Source: JAWKTM01 sp041399085 (lineage in GTDB: Bacteria > Planctomycetota > Planctomycetia > Pirellulales > Pirellulaceae). Taken from it: DNA of 64,000 nucleotides. The stretch's first letter is position 1; each line of letters starts with the position of its first letter. The notes beneath the pieces are model-generated. The model was not told where the DNA came from and ran no database searches. It was given only the letters and a program-made list of their open reading frames with translations. Positions 8,112 to 17,379 of the stretch are shown here, one piece after another. The DNA is taken from positions 33,330 to 97,329 of the forward strand of contig JAWKTM010000025.1 of NCBI GenBank assembly GCA_041399085.1, in the 5' to 3' direction. The translations under genes and the position numbers were made by a program.

Positions 8112-9062
8112 ATGCCGATCGGAATTCGCCCCATCAATGACTTTGCGTTCAAGAAGACCTTTGGTTCGCCGGAGAATAAGCCCGCGTTGATCAGTTTGTT
8201 GAATGCGATCCTGGCTCTACCGGTGAGCATCGCGGATGTAACCATCGAAAACCCGTTCAGCCTGCGGGACTTTGAAGAAGACAAACTCTCAATTCTGGAC
8301 GTGAAAGCGGTCGATCAGGCTGGCTCGGTTTTCAACATCGAGATCCAGCGGTCCTTGTTTGACGGCCTTATCCAGCGAATCGTCTTCTACGGCTGCGAAA
8401 TCTACGCGGATCAACTACGAGCTGGCGACGACTACTCCGAACTTCGGCCAGCGTTTTCAATTTGCTTAATGGACGGACGAATATGGCGAGACTCGCCGAA
8501 GGTTCACCACGTATTTCGGCTGACGGACTTCGAATCCGGTCGCACGCTAGAAGAGACGCTTGAGATTCATACGCTGGAACTCGGCAACTATAATCTCAAG
8601 GAGGCAGAATTGGCGGAGGCCAGCCTGCTAGAGTGCTGGCTGTTTTGGCTGTTGCATGCCCATGAATATGATGCGGATACCTTGTTGGCTTTATTCCCCT
8701 TTCCGCCGATTCAACTGGCCACCGAATGCATCAGCCGCATCGCCGCGATTACGAAGGACAAACAGATGTACGACGCCCGAGAAAAAGCGGCTCGCGACCG
8801 ACAGTGGGAACTGAACTCCATGTTGAAACGCGGAATTCAGGAAGGACACACGCAAGGCCTCCTGGAAGGCAAGATTGAAGGCAAACTGGAAGGCAAACGG
8901 GAAGGCAAACTGGAAGGCAAACTAGAGACAATTCGATCGCTTCAGGAGATTTTGCAGATGCCGGTTGCGAGCGAGGCAGATCTTGGCGGAATGAGCCTGC
9001 CACAACTGGACGAACTGATCGCCGGTTTGCAGGAGCGAATTCGTAATCGGCTGGCGAACTAA
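8112..9062 (+). CDS. Rpn-family / PD-(D/E)XK nuclease-like protein (DDE-independent transposase-like)
   Basis: Begins at ATG 8112 after an AGGGGAG ribosome site. The N-terminus (RPINDFAFKKTFGSPENK) and the core (LSILDVKAVDQAGSVFNIEI) are typical of the PD-(D/E)XK nuclease family that includes RpnA-type recombination-promoting nucleases. The D of LDVKA and the ExQ of NIEIQ are the expected active-site acidic residues. The C-terminus holds an in-frame repeat, EGKLEGKREGKLEGKLE, encoded by 12-bp units and probably forming a charged helix. Family members are often present in many genomic copies. Cellular role here is unknown. It converges on the histidine kinase with a 4-bp overlap. Confidence 0.8.
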   Translation: MPIGIRPINDFAFKKTFGSPENKPALISLLNAILALPVSIADVTIENPFSLRDFEEDKLSILDVKAVDQAGSVFNIEIQRSLFDGLIQRIVFYGCEIYADQLRAGDDYSELRPAFSICLMDGRIWRDSPKVHHVFRLTDFESGRTLEETLEIHTLELGNYNLKEAELAEASLLECWLFWLLHAHEYDADTLLALFPFPPIQLATECISRIAAITKDKQMYDAREKAARDRQWELNSMLKRGIQEGHTQGLLEGKIEGKLEGKREGKLEGKLETIRSLQEILQMPVASEADLGGMSLPQLDELIAGLQERIRNRLAN

Positions 9063-9880
9063 AACGCTCGTGCCACCAAGTCGCCAGCCGTTTGTGTTTG
9101 GGCGGCGAAGCTGACTGGAGGCGAAGTTGCTGCTGGCAGCTTGACGTAGAACGCTGTTCCCTTGCCAACCGTGCTCTCCACGCGGATGCGACCGCGGTGG
9201 GCTTCGATGATGTCGCGGCAAGTCGCCAGTCCCAATCCGGTGCCGCCTTTGCCGCTGGCGTCTGGGCCATCCTTGGTGCTGAAAAATGGCTCAAAGATTC
9301 GCCGCAGTTTTTCCGGCGGGATTCCCGAGCCTGTGTCGCGAACGAGCATATCGACCGTGTTTGCCTCGGTGTCGTGGCTGATTCGCAACAGCACGCTGCC
9401 GCCGTTGGGCATCGCTTGTCGAGCATTGATCAGCAGATTCAGCAGCACTTGCTGGATTTGATTGCCGCAAGCCAAAGCCGGTGGACATTCCAGAAACTGC
9501 TTCTCGACCGACACGCGATACTTGCGCAGTTCGCGCTCCAACAAAACTAGCGTTTGCTCCACGATCGCTACTAGATCGGTCGGCTCGAACGACTGCGAGC
9601 GATTGCGAGCCATTCCCAAGACCGAGTTCGTAATGGTGGTCGCTCGCTGGCCTGCTTCTAATATCTTCTGCAACGCCTTATCCCGAGTCGCTTCGTCCTT
9701 GTGCCGCAGACCCAGCTTGGCGTAATTCAGAATCGTCATCAGCACATTATTGAATTCGTGAGTTGTGGTGCTGACTAATTCGCCCATCGCACTCATCCGT
9801 TGCGCGTGCGAAAGCTGCTGACGCAAGATCGCCAATTGCTCCTGCAAGTTCGGTTCGGCGCCAATCCCGTTGCTGCTCAT
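9059..9880 (-). CDS. Soluble sensor histidine kinase (HisKA/HATPase)
   Basis: Two-component kinase. The H box is TTHEFNNVLMTI, followed by a dimerisation helix. The ATP-binding domain shows the N box NLLINARQAMPNGG, G1 DTGSGIPP, F box FEPFFSTK and G2 GTGLGL. I chose ATG 9880 (MSSNGIGAEPNLQEQL) because GAGAGG lies about 9 bp upstream; a GTG at 9976 would add 32 residues. At 273 aa there is no transmembrane segment or PAS/GAF domain, only a short coiled coil before the H box. No response regulator is adjacent, so the partner must lie elsewhere. NtrB/ZraS-like in its kinase core. Confidence 0.88.
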   Translation of the reverse strand: MSSNGIGAEPNLQEQLAILRQQLSHAQRMSAMGELVSTTTHEFNNVLMTILNYAKLGLRHKDEATRDKALQKILEAGQRATTITNSVLGMARNRSQSFEPTDLVAIVEQTLVLLERELRKYRVSVEKQFLECPPALACGNQIQQVLLNLLINARQAMPNGGSVLLRISHDTEANTVDMLVRDTGSGIPPEKLRRIFEPFFSTKDGPDASGKGGTGLGLATCRDIIEAHRGRIRVESTVGKGTAFYVKLPAATSPPVSFAAQTQTAGDLVARAF

Positions 9881-10126
9881 GCTAGTCTGCCTCTCGGTGT
9901 AGAACGCGCGATCGTCAAAGCCAACCTTGTTTACAACAGCTTCACTGCCTTGCCCGCCCCCAGCGGATTTGCTCACTTGCCCGACACGAACGGCTTAACC
10001 TGTTGTTGAGTCAGCATTTACGCTTGAGTTGGTATCGTCGAATCGAACTGGGCAACTGAAGCGTAAGCCGTTACAATCGCCGCCCGCGAATTTTTCAACC
10101 CTTTGTCAGCTCGCAAGGAGGCGGCA

Positions 10127-10387
10127 ATGCATACGGTCGACCTATTGGAAGAGTCGATTCGAGTGGCCCAGCGGCTGGGCTATCAGATTCGCCAGGAATG
10201 GTTGGGCGGCGCTGGGGGTGGAGCCTGTGAGTTTGGCGGACGGCGCTGGATTTTTGTCGACCTGGCCCTGAACGCCATCGAACAGCTCGAGCAAGTAACC
10301 GATGCGCTCCGCGACGACCCAGGGGTTCATTCGATCTCCGTCTCGCCCGCGATGAGCCGGCTATTGCACCGGCAGCGCGCGGCGTAA
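10127..10387 (+). CDS. Small conserved protein, planctomycete type, unknown function
   Basis: An 86-aa protein starting at ATG 10127 with a strong AAGGAGG site 6 bp upstream. It reads MHTVDLLEESIRVAQRLGY and continues with a Gly-rich turn (GGAGGGACEFGGRRWIFVDL) and a helical end. The mixed helix/strand pattern, with a conserved-looking WIFVDLALN segment, suggests a small globular cytoplasmic protein. I do not recognise a named family. The gene ends 13 bp from the stop of fabI, which runs the other way. Confidence 0.7.
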   Translation: MHTVDLLEESIRVAQRLGYQIRQEWLGGAGGGACEFGGRRWIFVDLALNAIEQLEQVTDALRDDPGVHSISVSPAMSRLLHRQRAA

Positions 10388-10400
10388 GCGGCCATCGCCA

Positions 10401-11215
10401 TCACGGCTCGCGCATCGCGCGACGCACAATTTCGGCGTCGAAATAGTTAATCGACATGCCAGCGTCGACCACGATCGACTGGGCGTTGATGCCGCTGCTG
10501 CGCGGGCTCAGCAGAAACGCGGCGACGTTCGCCGCTTCTTGCGTTTGCACTGCTTGCTTTCTCGGAATCACTTGCTCGGCGTACAGATACGATTCCACGT
10601 AGCCGGGAATGCCAGCCGACGCGCTGGTCTTCAGCAATCCCGGAGCGACGGCATTAAAGCGAACCTGCGAAAACTGGCTGAATGACTTGGCCAGGAACGC
10701 CAGCGAGGAATCCAACGCGGCTTTGATCGGCGCCATGAAGCCATAATTCTCGCTGGCCATGCGCGTGGTGGAAATCGAAACCGCGACGACCGAAGCGTCC
10801 GGTTCCAGCAACTCCTTCAAGGCATTCGATAACGCAACCAGCGAAAAGCATGAAATGTCGACCGCTTGCAAGAATTGCCGTTTGCCGGTTTCGTGAAATG
10901 GCCGCATGCCGTCCTGGTAATCGGCGAAAGCGATCGAATGCACCAAGCCGTGAAACCGCCCGCCTCGCTGTGTGAGTTGCTCCCGCAGTCGCTCGATCTC
11001 ATCTTCCCGCTCGACGTCGCAAACGAAAACATCGCGATCGGCCAGCAATTTCGCCAAGCTGTCTCGACGCGACTCGCTGCGCACGACATAAACGACCCGA
11101 GCCCCCGCGTCTTCGAGTGTCTTGGCAATATGCCAAGCCACGCTCTGCGGTTAGCCACGCCGAACACCAAAAACGAACGATCTTCGAGTTGCAGGAAGTC
11201 CAAATCAGATGCCAT
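10401..11215 (-). CDS. fabI: Enoyl-[acyl-carrier-protein] reductase FabI (one frameshift)
   Basis: Catalyses the NADH-dependent last step of each fatty-acid elongation cycle. The start is ATG 11215, MASDLDFLQLEDRSFLVFGV, then the nucleotide-binding ANR motif. Near 11143 the frame changes: the codons for the expected ANRKSVAWHIA lack one base, and the rest (from AWHIAKTLEDAGARVVYVV to the end) lies in the next frame. Further FabI hallmarks are HSIAFAD and the catalytic Tyr and Lys, six residues apart, in ENYGFMAPIKAALDS. The repaired product is about 271 aa, normal for the family. A single indel in a core gene suggests a sequence error. Confidence 0.85.
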
Positions 11216-11329
11216 ACGTCATCGGGAAACCTTCAAGTCTTGTATGCATTTCCGCCCCACATTGACAAATCGAGATTTGCGAACTTTTCCCGACCCAGTA
11301 TGTATTCGGCCTGACCAATTTGACACCCT

Positions 11330-12256
11330 ACAAGCTAATCGCCGTTTTCGCGTGTCCCCATGCGGACCAGACACCACGGTCGATGGTTTCGTGAAGATGG
11401 TTGCGACATGCCCATCAGCGAACACGACTTGACACGGCCCCAGGATGATAGCTGCTAAAACAGAGCTCACGATCGTCGGATGAATAGTGTTGGGTCGAAA
11501 ACGGCATTGATCGCCACAGCCGTGGAACCGACGGCTTCGGATGCCTCCATGAAATGCGTGTTGTGTGAGCCAATGTACCAATGGTCCACTACATGAACGG
11601 TGCCGCCGTGATCGATGCCTTGGGATTCACGATGGGAATAAGCGCTCCACCGATGGCCATCGTGTTGGAAGTGCCATCAGGAATATCAGCAAAAGCGAGT
11701 TGCACTTCCGTTATACAGCACTCCATCGATCATCTGCGCGCCCGCACCGTAGGCCCCAATCGATGCCGGAGCCCGACTCGTGCCACGCAATGCCCGTCCT
11801 TTTCCCGAGATAATTGCTTGGCATCGGCTCATCGAGTCTTGAGCCGTCCAGATGGACATTGCGAAATATTTCAAGCCTTGTGGATTGGGCGGCAAGTTCT
11901 GGGTTCAAAGGACTCCCCAGGGGCAGAAACATCGATCGTATCGAGCAAGTTCTTCTGTTCGATTTGCGCTGCTTTGATAGCAACCGCTCCAGTGGATCGG
12001 AACCATAAGAAACCGCCTGGTTGCATGTTCATCCAAGGAAACCCGGCGGGAACTTTTTGAACGAGTCGTGATACAAATGCATTGCGAGTCCCATCTGCTT
12101 CAAATTATTCCACACTGCGACCGTCGCGCGGCCTCCCAAGCGGCGCCTGCACCGCCCCGGAAGAAGCAAGGCGATCCAGTACGCCAATAATGGCGATAAC
12201 GACCAACAATTCGACAAAGTGAAGCCGGCGCGACATGGATAAGCTTTTCTGGACAT
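11330..12256 (-). pseudogene. DUF1559 prepilin-like protein, decayed
   Basis: Pieces of a planctomycete DUF1559 protein appear in order but in changing frames. ATG 12256 gives MSRKAYPCRAGFTL; after a one-base gap the adjacent frame supplies ELLVVIAIIGVL, then NNLKQMGLAMHLYHDSFKKF. A middle piece reads NYLGKRTGIAWHESGSG, and the end shows FADGHVATI, the usual xDGxV signature. At least four frame changes are needed, so unlike the single-indel genes nearby this looks genuinely dead. An intact relative lies at 59997-61013. The left end is approximate. Confidence 0.75.
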
Positions 12257-12451
12257 GTCTTGTCCCGTTGGATTGAACTCGCGGGCCACTGATTTAGAGC
12301 CCGCAACCGAACGGTGATTCTAAACGGTAGGGTTTGAGCGACGCAAATGTTTTCCGATTCAACATATCGGCAAGTAGGAATTCTGCATTTACGAGGCGAA
12401 ACCATTCATTTCGAGCCCCTGAAGACTCAGCGTTCTTAATCGAGGTTGTTC

Positions 12452-12916
12452 ATGAACAACGAGCACGAACCCAAAATCATCATCGACGAAGACTGGAAAT
12501 CACAGGCCCAGGCCGAAAAAGAGGCGGCGGAGCGGATGCGCGCGGGGGGCGATAAGCCAGATGATACCGCGTCGGCCAAGCCGGATGCCACGGCTGAGGC
12601 CGCCTCGCGAGATAAGGCAAGCGAGTCCAAGCCCGCGGCGGACGTCGACGATCCTCCGCTGCCTCCGGCTTCATTGCCGATGCTGGTCACCACGTTGGCT
12701 ACGCAAGCCATGATCGCTTTGGGCATTGTTCCCGATCCAGCGGGAGACAAACCGGTCGCGCGGCTGAATCAAGCCAAGCACATGATCGATCTGTTGGCCA
12801 TGCTGGAAGAAAAGACCAAAGGAAACTTGGCCAGCGACGAGGCCGAAATGCTGCAAGACGCTCTGCATCAATTGCGGATGGCTTACGTGGCCGTCAAGTC
12901 AGCGAACTCCAAGTAA
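12452..12916 (+). CDS. DUF1844 domain protein
   Basis: A 154-aa protein starting at ATG 12452 (MNNEHEPKIIIDEDWKSQAQ), two codons after a less likely TTG. The first 75 residues are highly charged and low in complexity. The C-terminal part, LPPASLPMLVTTLATQAMIA followed by LGIVPDP and a helical NQAKHMIDLLAMLEEKTKGN segment, is the compact helical DUF1844 domain common in Planctomycetota, Verrucomicrobia and Acidobacteria. The biochemical role is unknown. No signal peptide. Confidence 0.85.
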   Translation: MNNEHEPKIIIDEDWKSQAQAEKEAAERMRAGGDKPDDTASAKPDATAEAASRDKASESKPAADVDDPPLPPASLPMLVTTLATQAMIALGIVPDPAGDKPVARLNQAKHMIDLLAMLEEKTKGNLASDEAEMLQDALHQLRMAYVAVKSANSK

Positions 12917-12959
12917 ACGCGTTGCCTCGGCACAAGCCGCGAGCTTCGCCTTGCCGCAC

Positions 12960-12994
12960 GCAACTTTGCTTGCGAAGCGGGGTTGCATTTTATT
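12960..12994 (+). terminator. Possible rho-independent terminator after the DUF1844 gene
   Basis: Nested stem GCAAC-ttt-GCTT-gcg-AAGC-ggg-GTTGC followed by ATTTTATT. It lies 44 bp after the DUF1844 stop and 65 bp before the DUF3500 start. The stem has an internal loop, so strength is uncertain. Confidence 0.4.
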
Positions 12995-13058
12995 ACGCTG
13001 ATAATGCGGTGACGCTCGCCGCGCGGGCCTTTTTTCACTCGTTTCCGGAGACACGCTC

Positions 13059-14084
13059 ATGTCGAACCCACGTTCCTGCCCGGATTGCAATTCATCGCGA
13101 TTTGAACTGGATCGCCGCCAGTTCGTGCGAGCCACCGCGGTTGGAGCCGTGGCGGCTTCGACCGGCATTTTTATCCGACCCATCTCAGCCGAAGAACCAG
13201 CCGCGAAGAAACCCGAGACGCTGGTCGCTCAGCTTTACAAGAGCTTGAACGAACAGCAGCGAGCGGCCGTCTGTTTTGGATTCGACCATCCGTTGCGGCA
13301 AGAGGTAGATAACAATTGGCACATTACGAAGACGCGCGTCGCGGACTTCACGGCCGATCAACAGGATTTGATTCGCGAGATTTTCAACGGCTTGCACGAT
13401 CCCGAATATGCCCAGCAAGTCATGCAGCAAGTCGAACATGACAACGGCCGTCGCCCGGATGTGCCAAAGTCCGGCTTCGGCAGTTGCGCCATCGCGATGT
13501 TCGGCGAGCCGGGCACCGGCAAGTTCGAATTCGTGTTTACGGGCCGACATGTCACGCGGCGTTGCGACGGCGATTCAATTGAGGGCGCGGCCTTTGGTGG
13601 CCCGATCTTCTATGGACACGCCGCCAAGTCGTTCAACGAGCCGGCCGACCACGCCGGAAACATTTACTGGTATCAAGCCAAGCGGGCGAATGAGTTGTTC
13701 CAGGCTCTGGACGGCAAGCAACGCGATGTGGCGCTGCGAACCGACGCTCGTGACGAGGCCGGCACGAAGACCGTTAAGCTGAGCGGCAAGTCCAGCGCAC
13801 TGGCCGGTCTGGCCGTCAGCGATATGACGGCCGATCAGCGCGAGTTGATGGAGAAGGTGATGCACGACGTGCTCGCGCCATTCCGATCCGGCGATCGCGA
13901 CGAGAGCATGAAGCTAATCAAGGCCAACGGCTTTGAGAACTTGCATCTCTCGTTCTACAAGAACATGGATGTCGGCGACGACAAGGTCTGGGATGTGTGG
14001 CAAGTCGAAGGGCCGGCGATGGTTTGGTACTTCCGCGGCGATCCTCACGTTCACACGTGGGTGCATATCCGCGAAACGGCCTAA
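13059..14084 (+). CDS. DUF3500 domain protein, exported
   Basis: A 341-aa protein. The N-terminus has a CPDC pair and then a Tat-like leader (LDRRQFVRATAVGAVAASTG) leading to a cleavage region near ISAEEP, so export is likely. The mature part matches DUF3500: LYKSLNEQQRAAVCFGFDHP, the GSCAIAMFGEPGTGKFEFVF strand pair, a His-containing TGRHVTRRCDGDS, and the end AMVWYFRGDPHVHTWVHI. The family's function is not established. Spacing to the gene before (142 bp with a hairpin) suggests its own transcription unit. Confidence 0.85.
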   Translation: MSNPRSCPDCNSSRFELDRRQFVRATAVGAVAASTGIFIRPISAEEPAAKKPETLVAQLYKSLNEQQRAAVCFGFDHPLRQEVDNNWHITKTRVADFTADQQDLIREIFNGLHDPEYAQQVMQQVEHDNGRRPDVPKSGFGSCAIAMFGEPGTGKFEFVFTGRHVTRRCDGDSIEGAAFGGPIFYGHAAKSFNEPADHAGNIYWYQAKRANELFQALDGKQRDVALRTDARDEAGTKTVKLSGKSSALAGLAVSDMTADQRELMEKVMHDVLAPFRSGDRDESMKLIKANGFENLHLSFYKNMDVGDDKVWDVWQVEGPAMVWYFRGDPHVHTWVHIRETA

Positions 14085-14099
14085 GCAAACCTGCGTCAG

Positions 14100-14190
14100 C
14101 TCAGTACCGTTGCACGACTATTCGTACTCAGTGCATCGGTACTCGTAGTCAGCAACGCGGTACTCGTACTCGCAAGCATCAAGACGCTCG
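14100..14190. repeat. Short GTACTCG-type intergenic repeats
   Basis: Between the convergent DUF3500 and HtrA-like genes the motif TCGTACTC, or its variants CGGTACTCG and CAGTACCG, occurs at least five times with the same strand bias. These look like a degenerate direct and inverted repeat cluster. Function unknown. Confidence 0.45.
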
Positions 14191-14253
14191 CCTGGCTAAG
14201 CAAACTCGCCGTCGAGCGTTCCCCCGTCCATTCCGGCGGATGCGAGCCGTTAA

Positions 14254-15804
14254 TCAGGGCGACAGCACCCTCACCTGTGCTTCGCCATTGCTGTCCAGCA
14301 CTTTCAACGAGACGGCATCGCCGCGATCCGCCACCGCCTCGGCGAATTGCCGCGGCGTGGCGACCGCCGTTTTACCGACGTGCGTAATCAGCTCGCCGGG
14401 GCGAAATCCGGCTTTCCAGGCTGGCGAATCGCGGACCACATCCAACACGCCGACCGCGTCCGCACGGTTGATGATGGAAGCTTGCGGTTGAAAAAACTGG
14501 CCGGGAGGCAAGGCGGTGACATATTCAATCCGCAACCCTCTCCAAGGCGTTGGCTGTTGCCGAGCGAAACTGGGGCGAGCTGAATCGATGTGCTTTTTCG
14601 ACAACGTTACGACGCGAAAAATCTCGCGGCCGCGTTGCGCGCCGAACGCGTCGCGCTGGATCGCCAACTCCGGCTCGGCGTCGGGCGGCAGCTTGCTCAA
14701 TTCGCGAAACAAGTCGTCGCGCGTGTAAACCGGCTTGCCTTCGACGTGGGTGATCACATCCATCGGGCGGAGGCCACCGCGAGCAGCCGGGGTGTTCTCG
14801 ACCACACGATCGACACGTGCGCCGAACTCGCCGCGACGCCGCTCGTTCGCATCCAGCTCCCTCGTCGAAACGCCCAAGAAACCAAAGGCCGGTGACCTCC
14901 CCTCCTTTAGCTCGCCCAATACACGGTGAAATAGATCGTCGACCGGAATCGCGAAGCCGCCCGCTGTCGGCTCCTCGGACCGAGGCGGCAACGAAGTAAT
15001 CAGCCCGACCATCTCACCTTGCAGATTGATTAGCGCCCCGCCGCTCGATCCCGGCGGCAATTTTGCGTCCGTCTGAATCAGCGTCCCGAAATGATGCAGT
15101 GTCTCCTTGCCCTCGCTGGTTCGGAATTCGGGCGGTGACGTCGGAGCCTTGCGTTCCAAATTGGAAACAATTCCCCACGAGGCGCTTAACTTGCCATCGC
15201 GGGCGATACCGTGCGGATTGCCCAACGCCACGACGAAGGTTCCCTTTTTCAAAGCATCGGCGTCGCCAAACGAAATTGGCGTCAGGTTCGCGGCCTCGAT
15301 CTTCAGAATCGCCAGATCGGTCCAAGGGTCGGCCGCGTTGACTTGCTGGACGGCGGCAATCCGCGTGACTTCATACGGAGCTCGATTGAGCCACACGATG
15401 TAGTCGAACTTCTCGGGATCACCCAGCAAGTGATAGGTCGTGAGGATCAATCCCTGAGGATCGACAACCACGCCCGCGCCGAAATGCTGCGGGATGAAAT
15501 CGGTGCTGGAGGGATCGATCGAGACGCCAGTCGGATCGAACTTTTTCTCGCGCTTTCGCACGCGAGCAATTGCCACCACCGATGATTCCGCCTTGGCGAT
15601 GGCGTCCGTTACTGCCTTCTGCACAACGGCGACTGGATCGTCGACAGGCGACTCTTGCGCGAAAGCTGTCGTCACGCCAATGGCCGATAGAGCCATTAAG
15701 ACAAGAGTGACGCTAAGCGCCGGTTTTAAAATGGCGGCCCAAGCCGCTTCGGGTTGCCTTGCCCAAATCGCTTGCCTAGTCCCATTTGCTGCCGTATCAC
15801 GCAT
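14254..15804 (-). CDS. HtrA/DegP-like serine protease with two PDZ domains
   Basis: Periplasmic trypsin-fold protease. Start at ATG 15804 (MRDTAANGTRQAIW), followed by a hydrophobic signal/anchor (LSVTLVLMALSAIGVTTAFA) and cleavage before QESP. Catalytic-triad candidates are His in ILTTYHLLGD, Asp in DPWTDLAILKI and Ser in PPGSSGGALIN; the last replaces the usual GNSGG. Two PDZ modules follow (FGFLGVSTREL... and the C-terminal VLDVVRDSPAWKAGF...). Total 516 aa. The first residue of the His motif region is unusual (TTYHLL instead of TNxHV), so activity is likely but not certain. Role: envelope protein quality control, by family. Confidence 0.87.
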   Translation of the reverse strand: MRDTAANGTRQAIWARQPEAAWAAILKPALSVTLVLMALSAIGVTTAFAQESPVDDPVAVVQKAVTDAIAKAESSVVAIARVRKREKKFDPTGVSIDPSSTDFIPQHFGAGVVVDPQGLILTTYHLLGDPEKFDYIVWLNRAPYEVTRIAAVQQVNAADPWTDLAILKIEAANLTPISFGDADALKKGTFVVALGNPHGIARDGKLSASWGIVSNLERKAPTSPPEFRTSEGKETLHHFGTLIQTDAKLPPGSSGGALINLQGEMVGLITSLPPRSEEPTAGGFAIPVDDLFHRVLGELKEGRSPAFGFLGVSTRELDANERRRGEFGARVDRVVENTPAARGGLRPMDVITHVEGKPVYTRDDLFRELSKLPPDAEPELAIQRDAFGAQRGREIFRVVTLSKKHIDSARPSFARQQPTPWRGLRIEYVTALPPGQFFQPQASIINRADAVGVLDVVRDSPAWKAGFRPGELITHVGKTAVATPRQFAEAVADRGDAVSLKVLDSNGEAQVRVLSP

Positions 15805-15967
15805 GGATCGTTCGCCTGTTGATGAATTACGACAAGGCAAGGCGAACGAAGCAATCGCCGCGCCGCGACCATTCGGTTCGCGGCACGACCGGAAACTCAG
15901 ACGTTGAGGACAGGCCGGCAATTCGCCGACCCGCCCCTTCCAGACGACTCGCCGGAGTCATCCACCG

Positions 15968-17085
15968 TTACGAGTCGACTTCCTCGCTGACCGGCGATTC
16001 CTCGCTGTCGACCGCCGCTAGTTCTTCGTTCGACATCATGACCTTGTTCTTGATCTCTTCCGTGAGTTCCGGATTGTCGATCAAGTTCTGTCGCGCCTTT
16101 TCCTTGCCCTGCCCCAAATACGTTTCACCGTACTTGAACCAAGAGCCGCTACGCGTCACGACCTTGGCCGCCACCGCCAAGTCTAGCACGTCGCCCTCGT
16201 AGCTGATGCCGTTGGAATGCATCATGTCAAACTCGGCCACCCGGAACGGCGGAGCGACCTTGTTCTTCACGACCTTCGTCCGCACGCGTTGACCGACGAC
16301 ATCCTCGCCATCCTTAATCTGACCGATCCGCCGCACATCAATTCGGCAAGACGAATAAAACTTCAACGCGCGGCCGCCGGGCGTCGTTTCCGGACTGCCA
16401 AACATCACGCCGATCTTCTCGCGAATTTGGTTGATGAAGATCACCGCCGTCTTGCTCTTGGCGATGGCTCCGGTCAGCTTTCGCATCGACTGGCTCATCA
16501 ATCGAGCTTGAAGACCGACGTGCGAATCGCCAATCTCCCTCCAATTCCTGCTTCGGAACCAAAGCCGCCACCGAGTCAACGATTACCACGTCCACCGCGT
16601 TCGACTTGACCAGCATCCGGCGATCTGCATCAGTTCTTCGCCCGACCCCGGTTGGTTGACCAGCAGCGTGTCCAGCTTCACGCCCAGCTTCTTCGCCCAC
16701 ACCGGATCGAAAGCATGCTCGGCGTCGATAATCGCCGCGATGCCATCCTTCCGCTGAGCCTGTGCCGCGATGTGCAAAAGCCAGCGTCGTCTTGCCGTCC
16801 GATTCCGGCCCGAACACTTCGATGATGCGTCCGCGCGGGATGCCTTGGCCACCCAAGGCAATGTCCAGCGACAGGCTGCCCGTCGGAATTCCCGGCGATG
16901 CGACCACGCTGGTCCGCGCCGAGCGGCATAATCGAACCTTCGCCGAACTGCTTTTCGATCTGTTGCAGCGCGGTCTTCAGATTCGGATCGCGTTCCAACA
17001 AAGCGTTCATCGGACTGTCCGCCTTCGCCGAGCTCTTCTTGTCCTTTTTCGCCATCGTCTTACCAGCCTTTTCCGTCGCGACCAT
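15968..17085 (-). pseudogene. recA: Recombinase RecA (four frameshifts as read)
   Basis: RecA drives strand exchange and LexA cleavage. ATG 17085 (MVATEKAGKTMAKKDKK) has AGGAG 8 bp upstream. All parts of the protein are present: QQIEKQFGEGSIMPLGAD, then Walker A GPESDGKTTL, the IIDAEHAFDP segment, VDVVIVDSVAALVPKQELEG, loop 2 with GDSHVGLQARLMSQSMRK, and a complete C-terminus. They lie in different frames, with switches near 16905, 16780 (one extra T in a T run), 16620 and 16545. Such clustered indels in an otherwise perfectly conserved gene argue for sequence error, although true loss cannot be excluded. Confidence 0.88.
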
Positions 17086-17163
17086 GAGTTGAACTCCTGT
17101 CATAAGAAAGGAAGCGATCGTTTGCAACTATATCCGGGCGTCGTGAACCGTTCGCTCAAACAT

Positions 17164-17181
17164 GTGTTCAGTAGTGAACAC
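17164..17181. promoter_or_regulatory. Palindrome upstream of recA, possible LexA operator
   Basis: Perfect 7-bp arms GTGTTCA / TGAACAC around GTAG, centred about 88 bp upstream of the recA start. The GTTC/GAAC half-sites resemble SOS operators of several phyla, although spacing differs between groups. Position and symmetry make it a good operator candidate. No lexA is in the window. Confidence 0.5.
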
Positions 17182-17379
17182 GCGGATACTTTAGCGATTC
17201 CCGTCCCGCGTTTCAATGTCCACGTCCTATTTATCGCGAACGCGTGGACACGTTAGGTCACGGCCTGAGAAAAATCGGCCGAAGAGTATCTCGCCGACGA
17301 AATGCAGCGAGTATCGACACGGAAACACGACGCCTAAGCTGCTCTGTCGCCGTTCGGGATAAGCGAACCCCGTCGCGGC

